From contig CAIKRV010000021.1 of assembly GCA_903829945.1 (NCBI GenBank), positions 1 through 53,311 on the forward strand: a stretch of 53,311 bases of DNA, written 5' to 3'. Source of the DNA: an uncultured bacterium. Lineage in GTDB: Bacteria; Bacteroidota; Bacteroidia; CAILMK01. Shown here piece after piece: positions 45,084 through 53,311 of the stretch (position 1 is its first letter; each line of letters opens with the position of its first letter). The position numbers were made by a program, and so were the translations under genes. The notes below the pieces were generated by a model. That model ran no database searches and was not told the origin of the DNA. It saw nothing but the letters and a program-made list of their open reading frames with translations.

Positions 45084-45201
45084 GCGGAACAGGTATGTCC
45101 GCTTCATCTTTCTCTAATCATACTGGCTGGCGCGCCAGGCGACTTTTCAGAACTCAAAAGCCATATTCATGAATATGGAATGTTACTACTCAACGTAACA
45201 T
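45084..45201. repeat. Five consecutive inverted repeats
   Basis: In order: GCGGA/TCCGC (45084-45102); CTGGCGCGCCAG, a perfect 12-bp palindrome (45127-45138); a CTTTTcAG/CTcAAAAG hairpin (about 45143-45160); CCATATTCATGAATATGG, a perfect 18-bp palindrome (45161-45178); and ATGTTAC/GTAACAT with an 8-nt loop (45180-45201). The last three are almost adjacent. No coding sequence is found here. A structured RNA, a recombination site or the remains of a mobile-element end are all possible. Confidence 0.55.
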
Positions 45202-45350
45202 GACACAAATATAAGTACAAAATTTAAAATTAGTATCGCTTACAAAAAAGATGGCTATTCAAAATTTAAAGCAGATCCCTTCATTCAGATAGTCCAAGAT
45301 GTAGTTTACCTCTCCGAACTACCCACATGGTCATTGAAGAAATATTCTCT

Positions 45351-45548
45351 TCAGACAGGTATATCCAAAGTGACTAAGGTGATAGACATTCCAACACCTT
45401 CTTCCACCAGTTTTTTTATTGCATAATTAGCAATATTATATGCAGTATATTTATCCTTCTTTCGTTGGTATTTAGCACAATCCTTACACTTATATTGCTT
45501 ATTATTCCTGTCTTGATACATTGGCAATAGCGGCAAGTAAAGCTTACA
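45351..45548 (-). pseudogene. Remnant of an IS1-like transposase N-terminus
   Basis: The in-frame part reads KQYKCKDCAKYQRKK followed by NYAIKKLVEEGVGMS, like the zinc-binding and helix-turn-helix start of IS1-family InsA. In the other frame just upstream the sequence reads TCRYCQCIKTG, which supplies the first Cys pair, so a frameshift splits the gene. The frame then stops after about 60 residues and the DDE domain is missing. It is a dead insertion sequence. IS1 assignment is from pattern only. Confidence 0.45.
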
Positions 45549-45720
45549 GTTTGGGATATGAGGTCAGCTTTGAATATTTAGATGCGGTAAGATACATTTT
45601 TTCCCTATTAAACGATATAAGCCCTACTTTTATTTTCGCTGATTTTTAGTGGTCTTGGTTTTTAAAATTATTGTTTTTCAAGTGATTGTGAAGCATAAAT
45701 GACAGTTTAAGAAATTACCC

Positions 45721-46257
45721 TTATTTATGTGTTTTATCAATAAAAGCAGGAGCTAATTCTTTAATGGTATCATAAAAACTGTCAATCAGGTTGTTTTTAG
45801 CCCATTCACCATAAGGATATTGTTCAAACATAACGTGGTTAGTTTTTCGATAAGTAAAAACAATTTTATAACTTATTGAACGACCATCCACTACAAGTAC
45901 TCGGTCTATTGAGATGTCATTAACAGAAAACGGTTCATCAGCAAAGATTAATTTATTTTTGTCATATACTGTAATTGACAAACATTCTTCAGATATTAAA
46001 TAAGCTTTGATAATATAAATTTTGCTCCAGTTCCTATTTCTGAAGTAACTTATCAAAGAAAATACTATCATACCACCTCCTGCCACAGGAACCATGATGA
46101 ATAACAAAGGTTTTAAAAATAAGAAATGGATAAGTATTAGTAATGTCATTGAGACAATATTAACTACAAATGCATACTTTAGACTATTTTTAAATCTTTC
46201 AAAATGACCAATAAATGGAAGGTCAATTTTTAATTCAGTCTGATTTATTCCTTCCAT
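45721..46257 (-). CDS. Two-helix membrane protein, candidate Rhs immunity
   Basis: A 178-residue protein with two adjacent membrane segments (about 28-48 and 50-71, LIHFLFLKPLLFIMVPVAGG) and a soluble C-terminal half with alternating beta-strand pattern. Its ATG lies inside the end of the Rhs gene (13-bp overlap). A gene directly after an Rhs C-terminus is often the matching immunity protein. The hydrophobic Rhs C-terminus and this membrane protein would suit a membrane-acting toxin pair. No sequence family is recognized and the toxin has not been shown. Confidence 0.55.
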   Translation of the reverse strand: MEGINQTELKIDLPFIGHFERFKNSLKYAFVVNIVSMTLLILIHFLFLKPLLFIMVPVAGGGMIVFSLISYFRNRNWSKIYIIKAYLISEECLSITVYDKNKLIFADEPFSVNDISIDRVLVVDGRSISYKIVFTYRKTNHVMFEQYPYGEWAKNNLIDSFYDTIKELAPAFIDKTHK

Positions 46258-48605
46258 TTTTTATAAATATATTGTCCTGTTGATTCTAATGTTCCCATTT
46301 TTCCTGTATAATCTCCGATTTTTATAATAGTCGGACTTAATGTTTTCGGCGTAACGTCGGAAATTGCCTTCCCACCTTTTATAAAGACTAGACCTTCCAT
46401 AATATCACCAACCATTGATGCATCCTCACCAAAAGGTCTAGCTATTACTCCTGTGTAAGAAGAAGGTAATTCTGATACCTCATGATGACCGCTTAAATGG
46501 CCAATAGATTTAACTGTCGCTAAGGAAACCGATGTGACCCCAGTTGTTAAAAGGCCTGCTGCCCAAAGCGCAGCAGGAACAGCAAGTCCTCCAGTTGAGC
46601 TAACTATAGCAATTGCTGCAACTATGGCTACAACTCCTCCCACTATTGCAAACACACTACCCACTTGATCTGCTACATCTCCTGTTTTCCAACCTTGGCC
46701 GGATTCTTTACCTCCTTTGTTTACACTTGTTTTCGCAGAACCTTCCAAAGGGTTGATGTTACTGAAAAATTTTGATAGAGTATTCTTTAGTTTTTCAGTA
46801 GTTTCTTGGAAATTTCCTTCATTCTGAAACTTTAAATTAAAAACTTTGAAATTACCATCTTTATCTTGAATGCGAACCTTTGCTTCAAGAGTCAAAATAA
46901 TTTTATCTCCACTTGTTTTTATTGCTTTGGCTTGTATACCATAAGTTATTTTGCTATCAAGTGGCCCTTTGAAATCACCTACGACCTTTAATGTTGAAAC
47001 TGATGTGATTTGTGCATCAGCATTATTGATCTGGGTTAAAGATGTATCTGTAGCTGAATTAGTGCTGTTGGATTGTTGGACGTCATTATTCATACTTCCA
47101 CCTTGAACTGGGCTGGTAGGCTCTCCTTTCGTTTCCGCACCATCAAGATCAATATGATTTATTGGTTTATTTGCTGCATAGGCAAATGGTGTTAAATGTG
47201 CATACTTTTCCGCCAACGGATCCACACTTACAAACCGACACGTCCATGGCATGTAGTAGCGCATGCCGTAGTAATATAATCCGCTTTCCTCATCCTTCTC
47301 TTTTCCACAGAAGCGATAACGCTTTTTGGCGTAGCTTCCAAAACTTGTTTCTCCAAAGGGGTAATATTCTTCGCGGTTTACTAAGGCTGCATTGCTTGCA
47401 TCAATCAATACATTACTTGAACCTAGATGATCCGACAAAATAAACTTTATGGCAGGCGTACTATCCCCCATGGCTTCACCAATGCGTTCTGTGGCTATGC
47501 GTGCCTTGTCATCCATGATATGTACTGTATTTTGTTTATCGGTACCGTCTGTACAATATTCAAAGATACTATCAATATACGTAACTGATAACCATACCCC
47601 TCCGGTATTTTGGGTTAGTTTCTTTATACGATTGCCGGAGGCATCATACAAGTACGTAGTAAAAATAGTCGGTGTTCCACTTCCTACCTGATTCGCAAAG
47701 GTGCGCATCCTATCAGCATAGTCCCAGCCAAACTTACGGTCGGTGTTTTCTGTTATTATATAGCCATTCGCATCGTAGCTATAGGTATAATTATTGGAAC
47801 CTACCGTCATGCCTTGTAGCAAATTATTGGGCTTGGGAGTACCGCTGTTATAATTGAAGTACCGTACATAATTATCTCCACTGGCGGCATTTTTCAATAC
47901 CGTAATGTTGCCCATTTCATCATAATCATACTGCTGGGTATAAGCAACAGTATTGGCATCCGTATCATCGCGGTACACGTCCTCCCATGCCGGGAAACTG
48001 GTATAAGGCAGGTTCTCCCTGCCCGTCGCTTGCAATAGTCTGTAAAGGGCATCATAATTAAAATCTCGCTCCAATCCGCTTGTACCCCCTATACCTCCAT
48101 TTGGTGTTTCATCGTTTATTTTTAAAATATTCCCTAATGGGTCATAGCTATACGCAAAATCTTGTTTGGTCGTGCCGCTTTGGGGGATATAGGTATCGGT
48201 GGTCGTTGTAGAACTCAGGGCATATTTCTCGCTCTTCATCCGCAAGAGCCGGAAGTTCTTATCATCATACACATAGCGCGTCATAATACCGGCGGCATTA
48301 GTCATGCCATCCGTATTCATGGAAATCAGTAGTCGCTGACCTCGTGCATTATAGGCTATGCGCTGCACATAGGGCACTGATGTTCCTCCCACCGAATCCT
48401 GCATATAAACCCTATCCATCTTACCCGATTTATCATAGGCCGGAATCATCACTCTTCTATTATTACTATCCGTAGTAGCATCAGGATATATCTCGCTCGC
48501 TCGAGAATTTATTGTAAGAGCTCTCGAATTAATGAAATAGGGCGGTCTGGGACCGCAATAATCCTCGGGATTATTCCTCCAATTCCTATTATACATTTCC
48601 TTCAA
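46245..48605 (-). CDS. Rhs-repeat protein, N-terminally short, with variable C-terminus
   Basis: A 786-residue protein read from a TTG at 48605 (an ATG follows at 48596). Residues of about 50-390 hold YD-type Rhs repeats (YDPLGNILKI, YDASGNRIKKL). Residues of about 390-489 are the conserved core end (DHLGSSNVLID, YYPFGETSFG, GLYYYGMRYY, RFVSVDPLAEKY). Past GA at 490 the last 297 residues are unrelated to the core and look more AT-rich, with a Gly/Ala/Val-rich hydrophobic part at about 640-705. Full-size Rhs proteins are often over 1,500 residues, so the N-terminal part is missing: an orphan or displaced copy. INSRA appears twice near the start. Confidence 0.82.
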   Translation of the reverse strand: MKEMYNRNWRNNPEDYCGPRPPYFINSRALTINSRASEIYPDATTDSNNRRVMIPAYDKSGKMDRVYMQDSVGGTSVPYVQRIAYNARGQRLLISMNTDGMTNAAGIMTRYVYDDKNFRLLRMKSEKYALSSTTTTDTYIPQSGTTKQDFAYSYDPLGNILKINDETPNGGIGGTSGLERDFNYDALYRLLQATGRENLPYTSFPAWEDVYRDDTDANTVAYTQQYDYDEMGNITVLKNAASGDNYVRYFNYNSGTPKPNNLLQGMTVGSNNYTYSYDANGYIITENTDRKFGWDYADRMRTFANQVGSGTPTIFTTYLYDASGNRIKKLTQNTGGVWLSVTYIDSIFEYCTDGTDKQNTVHIMDDKARIATERIGEAMGDSTPAIKFILSDHLGSSNVLIDASNAALVNREEYYPFGETSFGSYAKKRYRFCGKEKDEESGLYYYGMRYYMPWTCRFVSVDPLAEKYAHLTPFAYAANKPINHIDLDGAETKGEPTSPVQGGSMNNDVQQSNSTNSATDTSLTQINNADAQITSVSTLKVVGDFKGPLDSKITYGIQAKAIKTSGDKIILTLEAKVRIQDKDGNFKVFNLKFQNEGNFQETTEKLKNTLSKFFSNINPLEGSAKTSVNKGGKESGQGWKTGDVADQVGSVFAIVGGVVAIVAAIAIVSSTGGLAVPAALWAAGLLTTGVTSVSLATVKSIGHLSGHHEVSELPSSYTGVIARPFGEDASMVGDIMEGLVFIKGGKAISDVTPKTLSPTIIKIGDYTGKMGTLESTGQYIYKKWKE

Positions 48606-48842
48606 AAATAAAAATTATTTGCAATTTAAATAATATTTTTATAACTATTTAATTCTCATAATATAAAATTAAAAGTGTTTCTTGAAAGCAAAACATCAGA
48701 CATTTTAAACATATTCTTAATTTACTGATACTTAACCTGTCTGATTTTAAATTCAAATAATTAATTTACCATTCTGATAAATATGTAACTATAAGCGATA
48801 AACATGTAAGTTACTTTAACCATAAATATTCAACCTTTGTCC

Positions 48843-48861
48843 TATCGGAATAAAACCGATA
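48843..48861 (+). promoter_or_regulatory. Inverted repeat upstream of the envelope trio
   Basis: TATCGG (48843-48848) and CCGATA (48856-48861), 7 nt apart, sit 7 bp before the ATG at 48869 and just after CAACCTTTG (near -7 box). A second pair, GTAACT and AGTTAC, lies about 50 bp further up. Position suggests an operator or translation control; the regulator may be one of the genes downstream. Confidence 0.4.
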
Positions 48862-48868
48862 ACAAAAG

Positions 48869-49429
48869 ATGAAAAAAATTATATTTACACTACTACTTGT
48901 ATGGAGCTATTGCTACCAAAGTCAAGCACAAGACAAATTTGGTCAAACCCTAAACCTAGGATTAGGCCTCGGAGGCTATTCCGGTTATTATTCATATACA
49001 GGACATACCATGCCTGTTCTCCATGTAGATTATGAATTTGATGTAGCCAGAAATTTTACACTTGCTCCCTTTGTTAATTTTTATACCTTTTCCAATAGTT
49101 ATTATTGGGGCGATAATAATCATCCCAATCGATATTATAATTATACCCAAACTGTAATTCCTATCGGCGTAAAAGGAACCTATTATTTCGATGAATTATT
49201 AAATGCGGGTGCCAACTGGGATTTTTATCTTGCAGGTTCATTAGGATTTGCAATAATAAATTCCACTTGGGATAATGGATACGGCGGAAATCCAAATTAT
49301 TATGAAAAACCAAGTTCCCTTTTTCTGGATTTGCATATTGGAACAGAGTATCACTTCAGTAGAAGAATTGGTGTATTTTTAGATCTATCAACAGGTGTAT
49401 CTACTATAGGACTAGCCATTCATAGATAA
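48869..49429 (+). CDS. Outer-membrane beta-barrel protein of unknown function
   Basis: A 186-residue protein with a signal peptide ending at SQAQ and a mature part of alternating strands, rich in Tyr, Gly and Asn (GYSGYYSYTGHTMPVLHVDY; DLHIGTEYHFSRRIGVFLDL). It resembles small eight-stranded outer-membrane barrels. It starts an operon with two further envelope genes, 7 bp before the next. No specific family is recognized. Confidence 0.7.
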   Translation: MKKIIFTLLLVWSYCYQSQAQDKFGQTLNLGLGLGGYSGYYSYTGHTMPVLHVDYEFDVARNFTLAPFVNFYTFSNSYYWGDNNHPNRYYNYTQTVIPIGVKGTYYFDELLNAGANWDFYLAGSLGFAIINSTWDNGYGGNPNYYEKPSSLFLDLHIGTEYHFSRRIGVFLDLSTGVSTIGLAIHR

Positions 49430-49436
49430 AAATAAC

Positions 49437-49667
49437 ATGAGTAAAATAATAAAGAAAGTGAAGCGCCCATCCCAACATAATAATCCCATGAATACGCAAG
49501 AACAACTTTTTCCATTAAACAGTCCGGATAAAACCGGAAAAGATGAAGATGCAGATAAATCAGGTAAAGATGATAAATCTGACAAAACATTACCTGAAAC
49601 ATCTCCATCCACATCTGATGAAAATGAATCTTCATCAGAAAACATCCAAAAAATAAATATTAAATGA
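49437..49667 (+). CDS. Small hydrophilic Asp/Ser/Lys-rich protein
   Basis: A 76-residue protein without signal peptide or membrane helix, with a basic start (MSKIIKKVKRPSQ) and an acidic, low-complexity tail rich in Asp, Lys, Ser and Glu. It is probably disordered. It is kept as a real gene because it lies 7 bp after the barrel gene and overlaps the next start by 4 bp. Its function is unknown. Confidence 0.5.
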   Translation: MSKIIKKVKRPSQHNNPMNTQEQLFPLNSPDKTGKDEDADKSGKDDKSDKTLPETSPSTSDENESSSENIQKINIK

Positions 49668-50131
49668 AAACACAAAAAAACTACCACCAAATAAAAGCTA
49701 CAAGCTTAAAGTTAATTATATTATCCTTTATAATCAGCAGTGCAATGATGGCCTGTCGATCAACTGTCAGCAAAAAAGAAGAAGCAGCTGAAAAATTACA
49801 AGTTGCCAAAAATAATTTCGATAGTGCACAAAAGCAATATAATAATGAAGTAATAACGTATAGAAGAGAAAGTGCTGAAAAAATGACAAGCAATGCAAAG
49901 AACTTAAATACTTTCAAAACAGAATTACAAGAAAGAAGAGATCAAGCAAGAATTGATTATCAAAAAAGAATTGCAATATTAGAACAAGAAAATACAGAAT
50001 TAGAAACAAGAATGGATAACTTTAAAGATAGTTCTAAAGCAGATTGGAAGCAATTCAAAGAAAAGTTTGATAATGATTTAAATAAATTAGAAAAATCAGT
50101 TAAAGACCTTACTGCTAAGCACAAGAAATAA
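49664..50131 (+). CDS. Coiled-coil lipoprotein
   Basis: A 155-residue lipoprotein with lipid Cys31 in SSAMMACRS, followed by an almost uninterrupted charged helix (about 40-150) with heptad-like spacing of Leu, Ile and Phe. It could span part of the periplasm and act as a scaffold or tether. The start overlaps the preceding small gene by 4 bp. It ends the envelope trio; the next gene is 147 bp away. Confidence 0.68.
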   Translation: MKTQKNYHQIKATSLKLIILSFIISSAMMACRSTVSKKEEAAEKLQVAKNNFDSAQKQYNNEVITYRRESAEKMTSNAKNLNTFKTELQERRDQARIDYQKRIAILEQENTELETRMDNFKDSSKADWKQFKEKFDNDLNKLEKSVKDLTAKHKK

Positions 50132-50278
50132 TATTTTAATATTAGAGAACTTTTCTCAAATAAATTGTGTTTCAATAACTTAACAACTTACATAAAAAGT
50201 CAAAAACCCCAAAAGACACTTATGATAATATCCCAAAAAACTTTCAGAATTGATCATTAAAAGTAAAAATATAAAAGT

Positions 50279-50875
50279 TTGAAACTCTTTATAAAATATA
50301 TGGTCAGTAACCGCTGTAAAATGGCGGTAAAAGAAGAGCTTAAAAAACTTGATTTAAACTTTATAATGGTAAATCTGGGTGAAGTTGAAATAATGGAGGA
50401 ATTAGATTTTGAAACGCATAAAAAATTAGAATCTGCTTTGCTGAATATCGGTTTGGAACTAATAGATGATAAAAAAGCAATGTTGATAGAGCGCGTCAAA
50501 ATATTAATTATAGAAATGATCCATCATTCAGACACCTGGCCTAAAATTAATATTTCAGATTACCTTAGCGAAAAATTAAATTGCGACTATACACATCTTG
50601 CACATTTATTTTCCGAAAAAGAAGCTACCACCATTGCACAATTTATTGTACTCCATAAAATAGAACGGGTCAAGGAACTCATTACCTATGATGATTTAAA
50701 TATTACTGAAATAGCATGGAAAATGAATTATAGCAGTGTTGCGCATTTATCCAATCAGTTTAAAAAAGTTACCGGACTGTCACCTTCCCATTTTAAAAGT
50801 ATGAAAGAAAGAAAAAGAAATTCTATCGAAGATTTAGGAAAACAAGATATATTATTAGAATCAAATGAACTCTAA
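50279..50875 (+). CDS. AraC-type regulator with HMA-like N-terminus
   Basis: A 198-residue regulator. The start is a TTG at 50279 giving MKLFIKYMVSNRCKM, which fits the N-terminus of Bacteroidota relatives. The first 70 residues look like a heavy-metal-associated (HMA) fold, but the metal CxxC is reduced to one Cys (SNRC), so metal binding is doubtful. The C-terminal 100 residues form an AraC double helix-turn-helix with the closing signature KKVTGLSPSHFK. The stop overlaps the histidine kinase start by 11 bp, linking the two proteins in production and probably in function. Confidence 0.8.
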   Translation: MKLFIKYMVSNRCKMAVKEELKKLDLNFIMVNLGEVEIMEELDFETHKKLESALLNIGLELIDDKKAMLIERVKILIIEMIHHSDTWPKINISDYLSEKLNCDYTHLAHLFSEKEATTIAQFIVLHKIERVKELITYDDLNITEIAWKMNYSSVAHLSNQFKKVTGLSPSHFKSMKERKRNSIEDLGKQDILLESNEL

Positions 50876-52829
50876 TTTAACTAAATCTCAATACGACCGA
50901 AGCCTCATAGAAGCCAGTATGGACCCCTTGGTAACTATTAATACCGACGGAAAAATAACTGATATGAATGAGGCATTAATTAATGCTACCGGATTTAGTA
51001 GAAATAAACTGACCGGTACTGATTTTTTTGAATACTTTACCGAACCGCAAAAAGCTCGAGAAGTATATAAAACAGTATTTTCAAAGGGCTCTGTTGCAAA
51101 TTCACCACTTACCTTATGTGATAAGAATGGAAAATTGACTGATGTCTTATTTAATGGCTCCGTATATAAAAATGAGAAGGGAGAAATAATTGGAGTCGTA
51201 ATTGTAGCAAGAGATGTAACAGAACAAAAAAGGATAGAAAAAGAATTAATAGAAGCCAAAGAATCCGCGGAAAAAGCCAAAGAAATTGCAGAAGAAGCCA
51301 AAAATAAAGCGGAGAATGCAGTAAAATCCAAGCAGCAATTTTTATCGAATATGAGTCATGAAATCCGTACACCGATGAATGCCATTATTGGCTTTACAAA
51401 GGTGGTTTTAAAAACGGAACTTACCAGCAAACAAAAAGAATATTTAACAGCGATTAAGATCAGTGGAGATGCATTAATAGTATTAATTAATGATATTCTT
51501 GACCTGGCAAAAGTAGATGCCGGAAAAATGACATTTGAAAAGATACCATTTAAAATGGTAAATTCCTTATCTGCGATGATTCATTTATTTGAAACAAAAA
51601 TTCAGGAGAAAAACCTTACTCTAATAAAAGAGTATGATGCAAACATACCAGAGGTAATGGTAGGTGATCCGGTGCGATTACATCAAATAATACTAAATCT
51701 TATTAGTAATGCTGTAAAGTTTACTAATGTAGGATCCATTAAAATAAGTGTCCATTTAGAAAAAGAAGATGAAAAAGAAGTTATAATTAAATTTGAAGTA
51801 GAAGATACCGGCATTGGAATATCCGCCAATAAAATAAAAAGTATATTTGAGAATTTCCAACAAGCCAGTAGTGGAACGTCCAGGTTATATGGAGGTACAG
51901 GCCTAGGATTAGCTATCGTAAAACAATTAGTAGAGCAACAAGAAGGAAAAATAGAAGTGAAAAGTGACATAGGAAAAGGATCTACTTTTAGCTTTTTATT
52001 AACCTTTCAAAAAACTGAAGATAAAGCAGTAGAAGAATTAGATTCTATTGAGCTTGACACCAAAATTAAAAACATAAAGGTTTTGGTAGTAGAAGATATC
52101 CAAATCAATCAATTGCTTATGAAAACGCTATTAGATGATTTAGGCTTCGAAAGAGATATTGCTGAAAATGGAAGAATTGCTATAGAGAAACTAAAAAATT
52201 CTTATTATGACATTATTTTAATGGATTTGCAAATGCCGGAAATGAACGGTTTTGAAACCACAGAATATATACGCAAGAAAATGGATTCACAAATACCTAT
52301 TATAGCCATTACAGCAGATGTCACTACGGTGGACTTGAAAAAATGCAAAGAAGTAGGTATGAACGATTATATTGCTAAACCGGTTGATGAACGATTACTC
52401 AATAGTAAAATTCTTTCATTATTAAAAGATAAAGAAGGTAAAGGCAAGAATGCTTATGAAAGCAAAAACAAGTGCATTAACTTGAGTTATTTGATGGAAA
52501 TCACCAAATCAAATTCAACTTTAATGACAGAAATGATTAATGCTTATCTGGAGCAAACCCCTCCTATTATTCATGCAATGAAAGAAAGTTTGCATAATCA
52601 AGATTGGCCTTCATTGCATGCTGCAGTTCATAAAATCATACCATCATTTTTCATTATGGGAATTAGTACGGACTTTGAGAATATGGCCAAAAGAGTGCAG
52701 GAATATGCCATCTCCCGTGGGCAAAATGAAAGAATTTCCGATTTGGTACATCAGTTGGAAAGTATCTGTGTTCAAGCATGTACAGAACTAAAAACTGAGC
52801 TTGACCTTATAAAAAATGCTAAATCATGA
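50865..52829 (+). CDS. Hybrid sensor histidine kinase with PAS, REC and HPt
   Basis: A 654-residue phosphorelay kinase without membrane helices, thus cytoplasmic. Domains in order: PAS (about 10-125), a coiled linker (125-155), HisKA with His165 in SNMSHEIRTPMNAIIG, and HATPase (HQIILNLISNAVKF, DTGIGIS, GGTGLGLAIV). The receiver follows (about 430-545, with phospho-Asp in DIILMDLQMPEMNG and Lys in YIAKPVDE), then HPt (His in HAAVHKIIPSF). It carries the full four-step relay from kinase to HPt. Its end overlaps the next receiver gene by 4 bp, so that receiver is the likely phosphate acceptor. Confidence 0.9.
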   Translation: MNSNLTKSQYDRSLIEASMDPLVTINTDGKITDMNEALINATGFSRNKLTGTDFFEYFTEPQKAREVYKTVFSKGSVANSPLTLCDKNGKLTDVLFNGSVYKNEKGEIIGVVIVARDVTEQKRIEKELIEAKESAEKAKEIAEEAKNKAENAVKSKQQFLSNMSHEIRTPMNAIIGFTKVVLKTELTSKQKEYLTAIKISGDALIVLINDILDLAKVDAGKMTFEKIPFKMVNSLSAMIHLFETKIQEKNLTLIKEYDANIPEVMVGDPVRLHQIILNLISNAVKFTNVGSIKISVHLEKEDEKEVIIKFEVEDTGIGISANKIKSIFENFQQASSGTSRLYGGTGLGLAIVKQLVEQQEGKIEVKSDIGKGSTFSFLLTFQKTEDKAVEELDSIELDTKIKNIKVLVVEDIQINQLLMKTLLDDLGFERDIAENGRIAIEKLKNSYYDIILMDLQMPEMNGFETTEYIRKKMDSQIPIIAITADVTTVDLKKCKEVGMNDYIAKPVDERLLNSKILSLLKDKEGKGKNAYESKNKCINLSYLMEITKSNSTLMTEMINAYLEQTPPIIHAMKESLHNQDWPSLHAAVHKIIPSFFIMGISTDFENMAKRVQEYAISRGQNERISDLVHQLESICVQACTELKTELDLIKNAKS

Positions 52830-53257
52830 AACCTGAAAAAGTGCTAATATTCCTTGTTGATGATGACGCAGTATTTCTAAAATCTTTGGAAATTGAATTT
52901 ATTAATAACACTGAATTTAACATTGAAACCTATCCTACCGGCGAGCAGTGTATTGCAAATTTATCTCATCATCCAGATATGATCGTTCTCGACTATAATC
53001 TTGATGGCATAGAAAGACATGCAATTAATGGTTTGCAGACACTTGACAAAATAAAGGAATTCAATTTTAATATACCTGTGATTATGTTATCTTCACAGGA
53101 TAAAATTGATGTTGCAATAAGTTGCATGCATCATCATGCCTTTGACTATGTAGTAAAAAGCGAAACAGCTTTTCTTCGTTTACAAAAAAATATAATAGCA
53201 TACTTACATAACGATAAAGTAGAAAAAAAACTAGCTTGGTATATGTCTCGGATGTGA
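52826..53257 (+). CDS. Stand-alone receiver (response regulator)
   Basis: A 143-residue CheY-like receiver with acid pocket LVDDDAVF (Asp12-Asp14), phospho-Asp56 in MIVLDYNLDG, Ser/Thr-type residue in MLSSQD and the Lys in YVVKSE. No output domain follows, so it acts by protein contact or passes phosphate on. Its ATG overlaps the kinase stop, so it is the matching partner. The gene ends 54 bp before the window edge; regulated partners may lie beyond. Confidence 0.88.
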   Translation: MKPEKVLIFLVDDDAVFLKSLEIEFINNTEFNIETYPTGEQCIANLSHHPDMIVLDYNLDGIERHAINGLQTLDKIKEFNFNIPVIMLSSQDKIDVAISCMHHHAFDYVVKSETAFLRLQKNIIAYLHNDKVEKKLAWYMSRM

Positions 53258-53311
53258 AAAACCCATATTGTGTAATAATAATAATGCAATATATTTAAAG
53301 TTTAGTATAAC

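Larger units (their letters stand above)
44770..45720. other. Gene-poor accessory stretch
   Basis: About 950 bp between the zinc-ribbon gene and the candidate immunity gene. It holds a T-tailed hairpin, five clustered inverted repeats and a decayed transposase, listed separately. No intact gene is seen. Its base mix (with GGCGCGCC at 45129) differs from the surrounding AT-rich DNA, suggesting transfer or insertion debris. Confidence 0.5.

Overview
The window is an AT-rich chromosomal stretch from a member of the Bacteroidota, of uncertain order. Supporting signs are TAnnTTTG -7 promoter boxes, several TTG start codons, PorQ of the type IX secretion system (T9SS), two proteins with T9SS C-terminal sorting domains, a CarboxypepD-regulatory TonB-dependent receptor, a Lys/Ala-rich H1-like protein, and a fused-type lycopene cyclase.

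Layout. 1-1187: the end of an IS21-type element (four repeats at exact 24-bp intervals) has cut off a large serine recombinase beside tRNA-Leu(GAG). 1248-9362: mostly envelope and housekeeping genes, namely an OmpA-type lipoprotein, four tandem heme-binding lipoproteins, a VWA-like membrane protein, a TauE-like protein, and a NUDIX/pyrE pair whose start codons overlap. 9484-14824: 3-hydroxyanthranilate dioxygenase with ACMS decarboxylase, a PafA-like phosphatase, porQ and lpxD. 14941-28595: a hexosamine phosphomutase, a methyltransferase, PAP2, arginine decarboxylase opposite an arginase-family enzyme, acyl-CoA reductase opposite a ferredoxin, a PstS-like/TPR set, cysteine desulfurase and a TonB-dependent receptor. 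28697-34621: the H1-like gene and two large secreted T9SS cargo proteins. 35461-40875: a seven-gene carotenoid operon led by a MerR/B12-binding CarH-type photoreceptor, with two long inverted repeats upstream. 41073-44745: a PLD-like protein, a GT-B-like transferase, a PhyH-like oxygenase and small membrane proteins. 44746-48605: an accessory patch with clustered palindromes, a decayed transposase, and a truncated Rhs protein with a candidate membrane immunity protein. 48869-53257: an envelope gene trio followed by an AraC-type regulator, a hybrid histidine kinase and a receiver protein.

How genes work together. The carotenoid operon covers isopentenyl diphosphate isomerization, phytoene synthesis, desaturation, cyclization and hydroxylation. 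Its regulator keeps the residues known to bind cobalamin in CarH, so the pathway is probably light-controlled. One unknown secreted protein is translationally coupled inside the operon. The two kynurenine-branch enzymes form consecutive steps of 3-hydroxyanthranilate breakdown. The last locus couples a regulator, a phosphorelay kinase and a receiver through overlapping genes.

Most promising for novelty: (1) the CarH operon with its paired operators and unknown gene; (2) the tandem CX4CH/CXXCH heme lipoprotein family; (3) the Rhs C-terminus with its overlapping membrane gene; (4) the run of five inverted repeats at 45084-45201; (5) the envelope trio next to the AraC/hybrid-kinase phosphorelay. 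No CRISPR array or recognizable defense system was seen.
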